Numbered from the stretch's first letter, positions 24,058 to 32,211 are shown. The stretch is 41,314 nucleotides of DNA from Micromonospora sp. 15K316 (GCF_004348525.1 NZ_SMKG01000031.1:1-41314); one strand, 5' to 3'. The notes: generated by a model not told the origin, from the sequence alone. Numbers and translations are program-made.

Positions 24058-24654
24058 GTGAACCAGACCCTGGACCGTCGCCGACTGCTCGCCACGGCCG
24101 CGCTCGGCGGCATGGTCGGCGCCACCGGACTCGGCTCGCTCGCCCCCGACGCGGCCTTCGCCGCCGAGGCGTCCGCCATCGAGCCCGGCCTGCCCGACCC
24201 GAACTTCGCCGAGGGCCGGATCAGCAAGATCTCCGGCAACATGCTGCTGGTCACCGGCTCGGACACGGTCCTGCACTCGATCCGCGTCACCGACGGCACG
24301 AGCATCTGGAAGCTGCGCCCCACCACTTTCGACCGGGTCGCGACCGGCGACGGGCTCTACGCCCGTGGTGTGCGACTGCCCGACGGCACGCTCGCCGCCG
24401 ACTCCGTCTGGGTGAACATCGTCAACGTGCACGGGCACATCACCTCCGTCGGCCGCAACGTGCTGCACCTCGACCACAAGGGGCAGCGCATCGTCGCGCA
24501 CGTGGTGCCGCAGGTCTCCGCCGCCGTCTACAACGGTGCCCCGGCCGTCAGCGACCTGTCGCTGCTGCGGGTCGGCCGGCACGTTCAGGTGCTCGGCGCC
24601 TGGCACCCGGACACCAACGAGATCGACATCGCCACCGTCTACGCCGCCGCCTGA
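24058..24654 (+). CDS. Tat-exported cell-surface protein (DUF5666-like beta domain)
   Basis: A 198-residue protein with a clear twin-arginine signal (LDRRRLLATAALGGMVGATG, residues 6-25) and cleavage near AFA-AEA (about residue 36). The mature part is a small all-beta domain with repeated hairpins: GRISKISGNMLLVTGSDTVL, TIWKL-like TSIWKLRPTTF and HITSVGRNVLHLDHKGQRIV, resembling DUF5666/OB-like modules. It has no cysteine. GTG 24058 has GGGAGGG 7 nt upstream and lies 17 bp after the Cys-rich gene. Tat export implies it folds in the cytoplasm, so it could carry a partner out; that is speculation. Confidence 0.78.
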   Translation: MNQTLDRRRLLATAALGGMVGATGLGSLAPDAAFAAEASAIEPGLPDPNFAEGRISKISGNMLLVTGSDTVLHSIRVTDGTSIWKLRPTTFDRVATGDGLYARGVRLPDGTLAADSVWVNIVNVHGHITSVGRNVLHLDHKGQRIVAHVVPQVSAAVYNGAPAVSDLSLLRVGRHVQVLGAWHPDTNEIDIATVYAAA

Positions 24655-24718
24655 GCGCGGCGTCCCGGGCGGCGCCGGGTACCGCCCGGGACGTCGCCGG
24701 ACCCCCGGAGGGAAACCC

Positions 24719-25585
24719 ATGATCGAACTGATCGCGGCACTGCAACCGCTGGTCGTCGGCGCGGTGCTGCTCTGGTCCGCCCGGGTCAAACTGCTCAGCC
24801 GGCACGCCGCCGCGACCGTCGACCGGTCGGCGCTCGTCCGGCTGGTCGGCCACTCCCGGGCGCTGCCCGCGTACCGGCTGCTCGGCGGGTTCGAGCTGAC
24901 CCTCGGCGGGCTGCTCCTGCTGCCACCCGCCCAGCCGTGGGAGGCGGTCGCCGCCGCCGCGCTGGCCGCCGGCTTCCTCGGCTACCTCGGCTACGCCCGC
25001 CGGGTCGCGCCCACCTCCTCCTGCGGCTGCCTGAGCACCCAGACCGCCCCGGTCTCCGGCCGCAGCCTCGGCCGCGCCGGGCTGCTGATCGCCGCCGCCG
25101 GCCTGGCCGCGTCGGCCGGCGGCGGCTGGTTCACCGCGCTCACCGCACGGCCCACCGGCGGCACGGTCGTGCTCCTGGTCGAGCTGGCCGCCGTCGTCGC
25201 GCTCTCGCCGGAGCTGGACCGGAACTGGCTGCTGCCCCTGCGCCAGCTGCGGATGCGGATCACCCACCCACTCCGCGGCACCTCCGGCGTGCCGCTGCTC
25301 GCCACGGTGCAGCAACTCCAGCGCAGCGACGCCTACCGGCAGGTGTCGCCGCTGCTCCGCTCCGACGTGCGCGAGCACTGGGACGACGACGGGTGGCGCT
25401 TCGTGGGGCACGCCGCGCGCTATCAGGGCCGCCCGGCGACCGCGGTGTTCGCCGTGCCGCTGGCCGACCCGGAACCGACGTCGGTGCGGGTCGCCGTGGT
25501 GGACGAGGCCACCGGGCAGACGCTGATCAGCCTGGCCGGCGCGCCACCGGCGGCCGGTCCGCACCTCACCGTCGTCCCGGCCTGA
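24719..25585 (+). CDS. MauE/DoxX-family redox-associated membrane protein
   Basis: A 288-residue protein. The first 190 residues have five or so membrane helices (LQPLVVGAVLLWSARVKLL, LLGGFELTLGGLLLLPP, AVAAAALAAGFLGYLGYARRV, AGLLIAAAGLAAS, GTVVLLVELAAVVAL). A Cys pair sits between helices in TSSCGCLS (Cys102, Cys104), as in MauE, which is needed for disulfide formation in the methylamine dehydrogenase small subunit. The C-terminal 95 residues form a soluble domain. ATG 24719 has GGAGGG upstream. Between genes for a 15-Cys protein and Cys-containing hydrolases, a role in disulfide formation is likely. Confidence 0.85.
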   Translation: MIELIAALQPLVVGAVLLWSARVKLLSRHAAATVDRSALVRLVGHSRALPAYRLLGGFELTLGGLLLLPPAQPWEAVAAAALAAGFLGYLGYARRVAPTSSCGCLSTQTAPVSGRSLGRAGLLIAAAGLAASAGGGWFTALTARPTGGTVVLLVELAAVVALSPELDRNWLLPLRQLRMRITHPLRGTSGVPLLATVQQLQRSDAYRQVSPLLRSDVREHWDDDGWRFVGHAARYQGRPATAVFAVPLADPEPTSVRVAVVDEATGQTLISLAGAPPAAGPHLTVVPA

Positions 25586-25623
25586 CCGTCCGGGCCGCCG
25601 CTCACCCCTGACCGTCCGGGCCG
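25581..25623. repeat. 17-bp direct repeat after mauE-like gene
   Basis: CCTGACCGTCCGGGCCG occurs at 25581-25597 and 25607-25623, 9 bp apart. The first copy contains the stop codon of the mauE-like gene. It looks like a small local duplication in the spacer before the M23 gene. Confidence 0.85.
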
Positions 25624-25697
25624 TCGTACCCGGCAGGGCCGACGGTCGCACCGAGGTCAACCCCGTCGAGCGTACGAAGAGAGCGAGGTCACCGACG

Positions 25698-26876
25698 ATG
25701 CACAGTCGACGACGGGCCGGCGGCACGGCCCTGGCCCTGCTGACGACCCTGGGACTGCTCGCGGCCGGCACGCCGGCCGCCGCGGCCCCGGTCACCGGGG
25801 CACCGGACACCACCACCCTCACCGCTGCCGTCACCGGCAAGCTGCTGGCCACGGCCGGGCCGGCGCGGGACACGACGGCGCCCCGCACCCGGGTCAGCGT
25901 CGACCGCAGCGCGGCCGGCTGGGCCTTCGGCACCGCGGTGGCGCTGGCCCCACCCGAGGCGGACGCGCACCCGACCGGTGCGGTCTTCGTCGCCCGCACC
26001 GAGCGCGGCGGATGGCGGATCGCGTTCGACGGCGAGGCGGACTTCGCCCCGCTCGCCGCCGCGTCCCCGCTGGTGACGAGCCGGGAGAAGACGCTCTTCG
26101 CCACCGCGCCGGCCCCCCTGTACGCCGGTGGCGACTACCGCACCGGGATGGCCCTGCCGTTCGCCGTCGGGCAGACGTGGACGTTGAGCGGCGGCCCGCA
26201 CGGCTGGGGCGGCAGCGAGACGCCCTACAGCTCCGTCGACCTGCACGGCGGCGACCAGGTGGTCCGCGCCGCCCGCGCGGGCGCCGCGTACACCATGTGC
26301 CAGGGGTGGATCCGGGTGATCCACGACCGCGGCTACGCCACCGACTACTACCACCTCTGGAACAACGTCTCGGTCAACGGGGCGAGCGTCGCTCAGGGCG
26401 CCTTCCTCGGCTACACCGGCACCGACGTCACCTGCGGCGGGGCGGCCTCCGGCCGGCACGTCCACTTCGGGCTGCGGCAGAACAACGCCTACGTTCCGAT
26501 CGCCGACCACGACATCGGCAAGTGGGCGTTCGCCAACGGTGCGGCGGCCTACCAGGGCGGGGCCCGGCACGGCTCGGCGTGGACCGGCGCCGGTGGCGCG
26601 ATCCACAACTACGGGGCGCTCGGGCTCACCCAGGGTGTGGTGGACGCCAACGGCGGCGGCACCCTGACCCGACGCGCCGGCCCCGGCACCGGCTACGCGG
26701 TGCTGGGCTCGCTGGCCGACGGCGCGACCGTCACCATCTCCTGCTCGGCGAACGGCACCACCCACACCGGGCGGTACGGCACCACCGCGCTCTGGAACCG
26801 GCTCGGCGACGGCAGTTGGGTCTCCGACGCGTACCTCTGGACCGGCGTCAACGGTCCGGTCAACGGCTGGTGCTGA
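25698..26876 (+). CDS. Secreted M23-family (LasA/lysostaphin-type) metallopeptidase with SH3b domain
   Basis: A 392-residue exported protein. The signal peptide is residues 1-30 (AAA-P cleavage). The M23 domain covers about 150-270. Zinc ligands read as His168 in GGPHGW, Asp181 in SSVD and His256 in HVHF, with His254 and His219 (YYHLW) as catalytic candidates; all are intact, and GGPHG-x-SSVD matches the LasA subgroup. A C-terminal SH3b domain (about 310-385) ends VSDAYLWTG. Four Cys (201, 246 and two near the end) allow two disulfides. Expected activity is cleavage of peptidoglycan cross-bridges. GAGG lies 9 nt before ATG 25698. Its SH3b closely resembles that of the next gene. Confidence 0.87.
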   Translation: MHSRRRAGGTALALLTTLGLLAAGTPAAAAPVTGAPDTTTLTAAVTGKLLATAGPARDTTAPRTRVSVDRSAAGWAFGTAVALAPPEADAHPTGAVFVARTERGGWRIAFDGEADFAPLAAASPLVTSREKTLFATAPAPLYAGGDYRTGMALPFAVGQTWTLSGGPHGWGGSETPYSSVDLHGGDQVVRAARAGAAYTMCQGWIRVIHDRGYATDYYHLWNNVSVNGASVAQGAFLGYTGTDVTCGGAASGRHVHFGLRQNNAYVPIADHDIGKWAFANGAAAYQGGARHGSAWTGAGGAIHNYGALGLTQGVVDANGGGTLTRRAGPGTGYAVLGSLADGATVTISCSANGTTHTGRYGTTALWNRLGDGSWVSDAYLWTGVNGPVNGWC

Positions 26877-26928
26877 CCAGCGTGTCCGTCGGCGGCCGCC
26901 GGGCGGCCGACCCTGGGAAGGAGTGGCA

Positions 26929-28305
26929 ATGACCGCAGTCGGCACCGCCCGCCGCGCCCGTTCGGCGCTCGGCGGCGCACTCGCCCTGCTCACCGCGCTC
27001 GCCGGCACGGCCACGGTCGGCTCGCCGGCGACCGCCGACCCGGCCCGGGCACCGTCCGCCCCGCTGGCCGTCGCCTTCGACACCGCGGCGCTCCGGTACG
27101 ACGTGCCGCGCGACCTGCTCGTGGCGCTCGGCTACGTGGAGACCCGCCTGGACATGCACGGCGGGAATCCGAGCGCGACCGGTGGGTACGGCCTCATGCA
27201 CATGGTGAGTCACCCGGGTCGGCGCACCCTCGACGAGGCGGCGGCCCGCACCGGACTGGATCCGGCGGCGCTGCGCACCGACCCGGCGGCGAACGTGCTG
27301 GGCGCGGCGGCCGTGCTCCGCGGGTACGCCGACGAGGCGGGCCTCACCGCGGCGGCGCGGGACGACCTGGGCCGGTGGTACGGGCCGGTCGCGCGCTACG
27401 GCAGCGCCGGCGCGGCGGCCACCGCCCGCCGTTACGCCGACGCCGTCTTCGACCTGCTGCGCAGTGGTTTCCCGGCCGAGCGCGGCGAGGCGCTGACCGG
27501 CCGGGTCGTCACCCCGCAGCGGGGCGAGCCGGACCGGGCCGGGGATCGGGTCCCGCTCAGCACCGACTACCCGCCGGCCGCCTGGGTGCCGGCCCACAGC
27601 GGCAACTACACCGTGGCCTCCCGGCCCACCAGCCAGCAGATCGACTACGTCGTCATCCACGTGACCCAGGGCTCGTACGCCGGCTCGATCAGCTGGTTCC
27701 AGAACCCCGCGTCGAGGGTCAGCGCGCACTACACGTTCCGCTCCTCCGACGGCGCGGTGACCCAGTCCGTGCGGGAGAAGGACATCGCCTGGCACGCGGG
27801 CAACTGGACCTACAACACCCAGTCGATCGGCATCGAGCACGAGGGGTACGTGGACAACCCGGCCTGGTTCACCGACGCGATGTACCGTGCCTCCGCCGCG
27901 CTCACCCGCGCCCTCACCACGAAGTACGGCATCCCCCGGGACCGCGCGCACATCATCGGGCACGTGGAGGTGCCCGGCGCCACCCACACCGACCCGGGTC
28001 CGAACTGGAACTGGACCTACTACCTGCAGCTGGTCAACGGCGTCACCGGCATCGGCTCCGGCACGGTGAACACCGGGTCGGCCAACCTCAACGTGCGCTC
28101 CGGGCCCGGCACCGGGTACCCGGTCGTCGGCTCGGTCGCCGACGGCGCACCGGTGAGCGTCTACTGCCAGACCGCGGGCAGCACCGTCACCGGCCCCGCC
28201 GGCACCACCAACGTCTGGAACCGGATCGGCACCAACCGCTGGGTCTCCGACGCGTACGTCTCGACCGGGCACAACGGGTACATCCCCGGTGTGCCCCGCT
28301 GCTGA
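26929..28305 (+). CDS. Bifunctional cell-wall protein: lysozyme-like, amidase_2, SH3b
   Basis: A 458-residue exported protein. Signal peptide 1-37. Residues 45-180 are lysozyme/transglycosylase-like, with the candidate catalytic Glu71 in GYVETRL and GGYGLMHM as the G-x-x-GLMQ-like motif. Residues 235-365 are a type-2 N-acetylmuramoyl-L-alanine amidase: zinc ligands His244 (VVIH), His353 and Asp355 (THTDPG), with SIGIEHEG in the core. Residues 380-450 are an SH3b domain (NLNVRSGPGTGYPVVGSV, VSDAYVSTG). Two Cys in the C-terminal part could pair. ATG 26929 has AAGGAG 5 nt upstream. It would attack both glycan and peptide stem linkage. This is the last gene of the operon, followed by a strong hairpin. 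Confidence 0.88.
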   Translation: MTAVGTARRARSALGGALALLTALAGTATVGSPATADPARAPSAPLAVAFDTAALRYDVPRDLLVALGYVETRLDMHGGNPSATGGYGLMHMVSHPGRRTLDEAAARTGLDPAALRTDPAANVLGAAAVLRGYADEAGLTAAARDDLGRWYGPVARYGSAGAAATARRYADAVFDLLRSGFPAERGEALTGRVVTPQRGEPDRAGDRVPLSTDYPPAAWVPAHSGNYTVASRPTSQQIDYVVIHVTQGSYAGSISWFQNPASRVSAHYTFRSSDGAVTQSVREKDIAWHAGNWTYNTQSIGIEHEGYVDNPAWFTDAMYRASAALTRALTTKYGIPRDRAHIIGHVEVPGATHTDPGPNWNWTYYLQLVNGVTGIGSGTVNTGSANLNVRSGPGTGYPVVGSVADGAPVSVYCQTAGSTVTGPAGTTNVWNRIGTNRWVSDAYVSTGHNGYIPGVPRC

Positions 28306-28312
28306 GCCCGAT

Positions 28313-28346
28313 CCGCCGCCGGGGTGGCGTACTGCCCCGGCGGCGG
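28313..28346. terminator. 12-bp GC hairpin ending the cell-wall operon
   Basis: CCGCCGCCGGGG (28313-28324) pairs perfectly with 28335-28346 over a 10-nt loop, between the convergent amidase and dksA-like genes. No U-tract. Confidence 0.6.
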
Positions 28347-28403
28347 GCGTGTCGTCGAGGGACGGTCAGGGGGCCGGTGCCGTCCTTCCGCCCTCGCGAC
28401 GGA

Positions 28404-28727
28404 TCAGCCGTTCTGCTTCTGCTGGCAGGGGACGCAGAAGCGGGCGTGCGGCAGGATCTCCAGGCGCTCGGCCGGGATGTCACCCTGGCAGCGTTCGCAG
28501 ACGCCGTAGCTGCCCTCGGCGATCCGCCGCAGCGCCCCCGCGATCTGCTCGATGCTCTGCCGGGCGGCGGCGATCAACGCCGACTGGGTGTGTGCCTGGC
28601 CCGGGTCGCCGGTGTCGGCGGTGAGTTCGGTCAGCCTCGCGCTCTGCGCCTCGAACTCCTTGCTGAGGGATGCGTGCAGGTTGTCGAGCCGGTCCTGGTC
28701 GGCCCGCCGGTGGGTGCCCGTACTCAT
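28404..28727 (-). CDS. DksA/TraR C4-type zinc-finger protein
   Basis: A 107-residue TraR/DksA-like protein. A helical N-terminal part (DNLHASLSKEFEAQSARLTE, GGALRRIAEGSYG-like IAGALRRIAEGSYG) is followed by the zinc finger with Cys77, Cys80, Cys98 and Cys101 (GVCERCQGDIPAERLE and RFCVPC). The family binds in the secondary channel of RNA polymerase. The short N-terminal coiled coil lacks the acidic DxxDxA tip I would expect of true DksA, so it is better called TraR-like. ATG 28727 has AAGGAG 7 nt upstream. A terminator hairpin stands only about 25 nt before the RBS, see 28753-28784. Confidence 0.88.
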   Translation of the reverse strand: MSTGTHRRADQDRLDNLHASLSKEFEAQSARLTELTADTGDPGQAHTQSALIAAARQSIEQIAGALRRIAEGSYGVCERCQGDIPAERLEILPHARFCVPCQQKQNG

Positions 28728-28738
28728 ATGAGGTCTCC

Positions 28739-28750
28739 TTATCCGGATAA
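28739..28750. promoter_or_regulatory. 12-bp palindrome TTATCCGGATAA before the dksA-like RBS
   Basis: A perfect palindrome immediately upstream of and touching the ribosome binding site. It could be an operator, or an RNA hairpin that competes with the terminator. Confidence 0.5.
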
Positions 28751-28752
28751 AG

Positions 28753-28784
28753 AAAAAAGGGCCGAAGCGGTTCGCTTCGCCCTT
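28753..28784 (-). terminator. Intrinsic terminator in the dksA-like leader
   Basis: On the minus strand AAGGG and CGAAGCG arms pair across a GTT/AAC loop: CGAAGCG (28763-28769) with CGCTTCG (28773-28779), and AAGGG (28757-28761) with CCCTT (28780-28784), with one bulged base. It is followed by six T (28758-28753). This is the only hairpin with a true U-tract found in the window, and it faces into the dksA-like gene. Confidence 0.75.
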
Positions 28785-28986
28785 GGCGTCCGTTCCTGGG
28801 ATGTGACGGATCCGCCGGTGGGCCACGGCCCGGAACCGGGCTCGGCAGGCCCTGCGTGGGCCGGGTGGGCGCGAGGAGCGCGCCGGCGCAACGCCCTCCG
28901 GGCAGCGCGGCACGGACCGGTCGGTGGGCGGCCTGCAGCACCGTCAGCGTCGTGACGGTGGCGGCATCCTTACCGACCGAGGGCAT
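28753..28986 (-). ncRNA. Candidate leader RNA / attenuator of the dksA-like gene
   Basis: From the promoter at 29021-28993 to the terminator at 28784-28753 there is no convincing gene. A transcript of about 235 nt would end at the terminator; read-through would express the dksA-like gene. The RNA starts at an ATG whose frame loses coding character after about 50 codons and never stops before entering the dksA-like gene, so a regulatory RNA is more likely than a protein. I do not recognise a known riboswitch class. Confidence 0.35.
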
Positions 28987-28992
28987 CCGACC

Positions 28993-29021
28993 ACCATAGG
29001 TGGCCGACTGCGGAAAGCCAA
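28993..29021 (-). promoter_or_regulatory. Promoter TTGGCT-N17-TATGGT on the minus strand
   Basis: On the minus strand TTGGCT (29021-29016), a 17-bp spacer and TATGGT (28998-28993) form a good promoter. Transcription would start near 28986. The 28728-29184 gap (457 bp) otherwise holds the leader, the terminator and, at 29022-29184, nothing I can name. Confidence 0.6.
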
Positions 29022-29184
29022 CCGTGTTCGGCGGATCAGCCGGCCAGGGCCGGGATCGGCTCGGGTGGGCGCAACCGCCCGCGGGCCACCGGCCCGTCGC
29101 GCCGCGCCGGGCCGGTGGGCGCCTCGCCGGAGCCGATCGGACAGCGGAAAGCCGGCGCATCCACCGGACCGGATGACCCGATCG

Positions 29185-29763
29185 TCAGCGGAACGGGACC
29201 GGTCCGCGCTCCGGAACCGTCGTCGCCGGCTCCAGCACGCTCTCCAGCGCCTCAAGGTCGGCGAGCAGGCGCCGGGCGTCGGCAGTGTCGACCCCGGTGA
29301 GCCGCCGGCGGGCTCGTTCGAGCTGGCGCCGCGCCTCGTCCGGGCGGGCCGCCCCGACCGCCGCGCGGGCCCGCACGAGCTCCTGCTCCGCGCTGCGCAG
29401 CTGCGCCAACTCCGGATAGAGGGCCCGGGTGACCGGCCATAGCGGACCTCCCGGCTCCGCCCGGCGGCCGGCCACGGCGAGCCCGGTCGCGAGCGCCAGG
29501 ACGACGATCACGGCCGCGGCGAGCCGCGACGCGCCGCGGCCGGCCCGCGTCGAGGCCACCTGCGCCGGGGCCGGCACACCGCCCCGGCGCGGTCGCGGGG
29601 GACGGCCGTCGACGAGGTCGGTACGCCAGGCGGCCAGCGTCGCCGCTACCGGATCGTCGGCGGGGCCGTGCTCGCCCCGGCCGAGCGCGTCGAGCAGCTG
29701 ATCGTCCCGGGCTATCGTCGCGAGGTCCAGCTCCTCGCTCTCCTCGCGGTGCGGCTCCGTCAC
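29185..29763 (-). CDS. Anti-sigma factor, RsdA-like
   Basis: A 192-residue single-pass membrane protein. The N-terminal cytoplasmic part has the RsdA sigma-binding motif region ELDLATIARDDQLLDALGRGE (11-31), then a basic linker (GRPPRPRRGG) and one membrane helix (LAAAVIVVLALATGLAVAG, 81-99). The outer part is helical and charged (AEQELVRARAAVGAARPDEARRQ). GTG 29763 has GGGGG 7 nt upstream. It follows the sigma factor gene by 61 bp on the same strand, as for sigD-rsdA in mycobacteria. It probably holds the sigma factor until a membrane signal leads to its removal. Confidence 0.8.
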   Translation of the reverse strand: MTEPHREESEELDLATIARDDQLLDALGRGEHGPADDPVAATLAAWRTDLVDGRPPRPRRGGVPAPAQVASTRAGRGASRLAAAVIVVLALATGLAVAGRRAEPGGPLWPVTRALYPELAQLRSAEQELVRARAAVGAARPDEARRQLERARRRLTGVDTADARRLLADLEALESVLEPATTVPERGPVPFR

Positions 29764-29824
29764 GCGGCGACCCCCGCGTCGTGGTCCGACTCCGGCACGC
29801 CGCGACCCCGCCGTCGCGAACGTG

Positions 29825-30373
29825 TCACGCCGCGACCACGCCGAGCGCGCTTCCGGGAAGGGTGCGGAGCCGGGCCAGCGCACGGGACTGGCCGAGCCGC
29901 ACGGCGGCCGCGGAGATGCCGAGGGCGGTGCCGACCTGCTCGGCCGTGAGGCCGACCGCCACCCGGAGCACGAGGATCTCCCGCTGCGCCTCGGAGAGCA
30001 GGCCGAGCAGGCCGGCGAGCCGGCGGGTCGGGTCGGCGACGGCGGTCCGGTGCGGTGGCCCCTCGGCCGGCGACTCGGCGGCGACCCCGCGGATCGTCGG
30101 CCGCGCCTCGGCCACCAGCCGCAGCGCGATCCCGTGGACGAACGCGGGAAACGGCATCCCCGGTCCGAGCCGGGGAAGGTCCCGCAGCACCGCGAGGCAG
30201 ATCTCGTCGGCGAGGGCGTCGGCCTGGGCGTACGTGTCGCCGGCGCGGCCCAGCCGCGCGCGGCAGTAACGGATCAGTCCGGGCCGGACGTCGGCGAGCA
30301 GGGTCGCGGCGGCCACCCGGTCACCCCGGGCGGCCCGCCGGACGAGCTGGGGGTCGGCGCTGGTCGTCATCAT
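29825..30373 (-). CDS. ECF sigma factor, SigD/ShbA-like
   Basis: A 182-residue extracytoplasmic-function sigma factor. Region 2 covers about 25-90 (RPGLIRYCRARLG, ADEICLAVLRDLPRL) and region 4 about 128-175 (LSEAQREILVLRVAVGLTAEQVGTALGISAAAVRLGQSRALARLR). The pairing with an RsdA-like protein places it with M. tuberculosis SigD and Streptomyces ShbA, the latter driving the principal sigma factor gene. ATG 30373 or 30370 is the start, with AAGGTG about 9 nt upstream. In-frame ATGs further up add sequence without family resemblance. Confidence 0.85.
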   Translation of the reverse strand: MMTTSADPQLVRRAARGDRVAAATLLADVRPGLIRYCRARLGRAGDTYAQADALADEICLAVLRDLPRLGPGMPFPAFVHGIALRLVAEARPTIRGVAAESPAEGPPHRTAVADPTRRLAGLLGLLSEAQREILVLRVAVGLTAEQVGTALGISAAAVRLGQSRALARLRTLPGSALGVVAA

Positions 30374-30478
30374 CCTGAGTGACACCTTCATTACCCGAGC
30401 GTTAACGGGCACGCTATCGAGCCACTCGCCGAATAGCCAGCTTCGCATCAATCGATGTCTGGTCGACCCGGTCCCCGG

Positions 30479-30880
30479 TCAGCTTCCGCGGCGGCCGTCG
30501 TACCGGCCGGCAGAGTCGGTGAGCTGCCAGAAGTCCGCCGGCAACTGGGTGATGACGTCGTCGTACGCCCCCGGCGGGATCGTCTCGCGCAGCGTGTCGA
30601 AGACCGCGCGCACCCCGTCGCGGGCCGTCGAGCCGTCCACCTCGGCCCGGCCGCTCACCTGGTTGATGAACGAGTCGAAGCTGAACCGCCCGGTTTCGCC
30701 GGCGGGCCCGTGGGCGTACCCCTGGAGCTCTTCGGGCAGTTGGGCGGCGAGATCCTTCGCCTCACCGCTCTCGATCCGCTCGGCCAGCGTGGTGAGCGTG
30801 GCCCGCGTGATGGCGGTCGCCTGCTCGGACGAGGTCCGCAGCCGCTTCGCCACGGAGTCGATGAACTCGTTGTTCTCCAC
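30479..30880 (-). CDS. DUF2267-domain protein
   Basis: A 133-residue soluble protein of the DUF2267 family. It starts VENNEFIDSVAKRLRTSSEQATAITRATL and contains the family patterns LAAQLPEELQGY and RAVFDTLRETIPPGAYDDVITQLPADFWQL. Two repeated four-helix-like halves each carry a L-P-x-x-(F/L) motif. The function is unknown; members are often near stress-response genes, as here. GTG 30880 has GGAAGGG about 8 nt upstream. Confidence 0.82.
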   Translation of the reverse strand: MENNEFIDSVAKRLRTSSEQATAITRATLTTLAERIESGEAKDLAAQLPEELQGYAHGPAGETGRFSFDSFINQVSGRAEVDGSTARDGVRAVFDTLRETIPPGAYDDVITQLPADFWQLTDSAGRYDGRRGS

Positions 30881-30987
30881 CTTCGCCGCCCTTCCCTGGA
30901 ACGGACAGCGGCGTCTACCCGCGGGCGGGGGCGGCAAACCGCGGGCGGCGAGCCGCCGCCGCGCCGCCGGGGCCGAGGCGTCGGCGG

Positions 30988-32211
30988 TCAGCCGCCGGTA
31001 CGCCGGACCGCCATGATCGCGACGTCGTCGGTGGCTTCCGCCTCGGAGAGCAGCGCGCCCATCGCGGTGCTGCACATCGCGTCGGCCGGTTGACAGGTCA
31101 GCGACCGCAGCAGCAGGTCGATCCCCGCGTCGAGGTGGCGACCACGCCGTTCGATGAGCCCGTCGGTGTAGAGGAAGAGGCAACCGACGGGCGCCAGCTC
31201 GATACGGGCGACGCGCCGGGACGCGCCCGGGTAGGCGCCGAGCGGGAGGTCCGGTTCGATCGGGACGAGCCGGGTGCCCTCGCCCGGCTCGGCGACGAGC
31301 GGGGGCAGGTGCCCGGCGCTGGAGACGGTGACGCTCTCCAGGGTGGGGTCCAGGACGGCGTAGATCGCGGTGGCCATCGCCCCCGGCTCGAAGAGCTGCA
31401 CCTTGCGGTCGAGGCGGGTGAGCACCTCGGCCGGGTCCTCGGTCTCCAGCGCGTACGCCCGCAGCGCGCTGCGGATGCGTCCCATGACGACCGCCGCGCG
31501 CAGACCGTTTCCGGCGACGTCGCCGATGGCGATCCCGATGTGGCCGGACGGCAGCCGGAACAGGTCGTACCAGTCGCCACCGACTCCGGAGGCGCTGCCG
31601 GGCACGTAGCGGGCGGCGACGTCGAGCCCGGGCACCGCCTGGGGCCGGGCGGGCAGCAGGCTGCGTTGCAGGGCCACCGCGGCGGCCCGGTCGAGCCGCG
31701 ACAGCCGGGCCTGGGTGGCCAGGCTGGCCCGGTCGGCCACCAGGCGCAGCAGCTCGACGTCGTCGGCGGTGAACCGGCGCGGGGTCAGGGTGCCGACGTG
31801 CAGGACGCCGATGACCTGGGGGCCGTCGAGCATCGGCACGCCCAGGACGGAGGCGACTCCCCGGCTGAGCAGGATCGGGTTGATGACGTTGGCGTGGTCC
31901 ACCTGCTCGATCATGACCGGCTCGCCGTGGGCCGCCACCGAACCGGCGAATCCGCGACCGATGGGCAGCCGTACGCCCTGGCGGACCTCCTGCTCCAGGC
32001 CGCTGGCCGCGGTGGCGACCAGCTCCGTGCCGCTGGCGTCGACGAGCAGGATCGCGGCCGTGTCGGCCTGCAGCAGGTCGCGGGTGCGTTCCAGCAGCTC
32101 GTCGAGGAGGTCCTCGACGCCGAGCTGGGAGAGCGCGGCGTCGGTCACCGCCTGCAACCGCCGGAGCTTCTCCTCGCTGCCGGCCTGCGAGGTGTCGCCG
32201 CCCATCACCAT
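30988..32211 (-). CDS. GAF-domain SpoIIE/RsbU-type PP2C phosphatase
   Basis: A 407-residue soluble phosphatase. A GAF sensor domain covers about 20-170 (ELLERTRDLLQADTAAILLVD, RGFAGSVAAHGEPVMIE). The SpoIIE/PP2C domain covers about 185-400, with GVGGDWYDLF and IGDVAGNGLRAA carrying metal-binding Asp residues, and TDDVAIMAVRR at the end. ATG 32211 has GAGG 5 nt upstream. It follows the STAS antagonist gene by 55 bp on the same strand. Its expected role is to dephosphorylate the antagonist when the GAF domain senses a signal, and so to release a sigma factor from the RsbW-like kinase. Confidence 0.92.
   Translation of the reverse strand: MVMGGDTSQAGSEEKLRRLQAVTDAALSQLGVEDLLDELLERTRDLLQADTAAILLVDASGTELVATAASGLEQEVRQGVRLPIGRGFAGSVAAHGEPVMIEQVDHANVINPILLSRGVASVLGVPMLDGPQVIGVLHVGTLTPRRFTADDVELLRLVADRASLATQARLSRLDRAAAVALQRSLLPARPQAVPGLDVAARYVPGSASGVGGDWYDLFRLPSGHIGIAIGDVAGNGLRAAVVMGRIRSALRAYALETEDPAEVLTRLDRKVQLFEPGAMATAIYAVLDPTLESVTVSSAGHLPPLVAEPGEGTRLVPIEPDLPLGAYPGASRRVARIELAPVGCLFLYTDGLIERRGRHLDAGIDLLLRSLTCQPADAMCSTAMGALLSEAEATDDVAIMAVRRTGG

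Noticed and set aside
28480..28986. Protein gene starting at the leaderless-looking ATG 28986 on the minus strand
   Set aside because: Coding character fades after about 50 codons, the frame passes through the terminator hairpin and overlaps the dksA-like gene out of frame. A leader RNA explains the promoter better.
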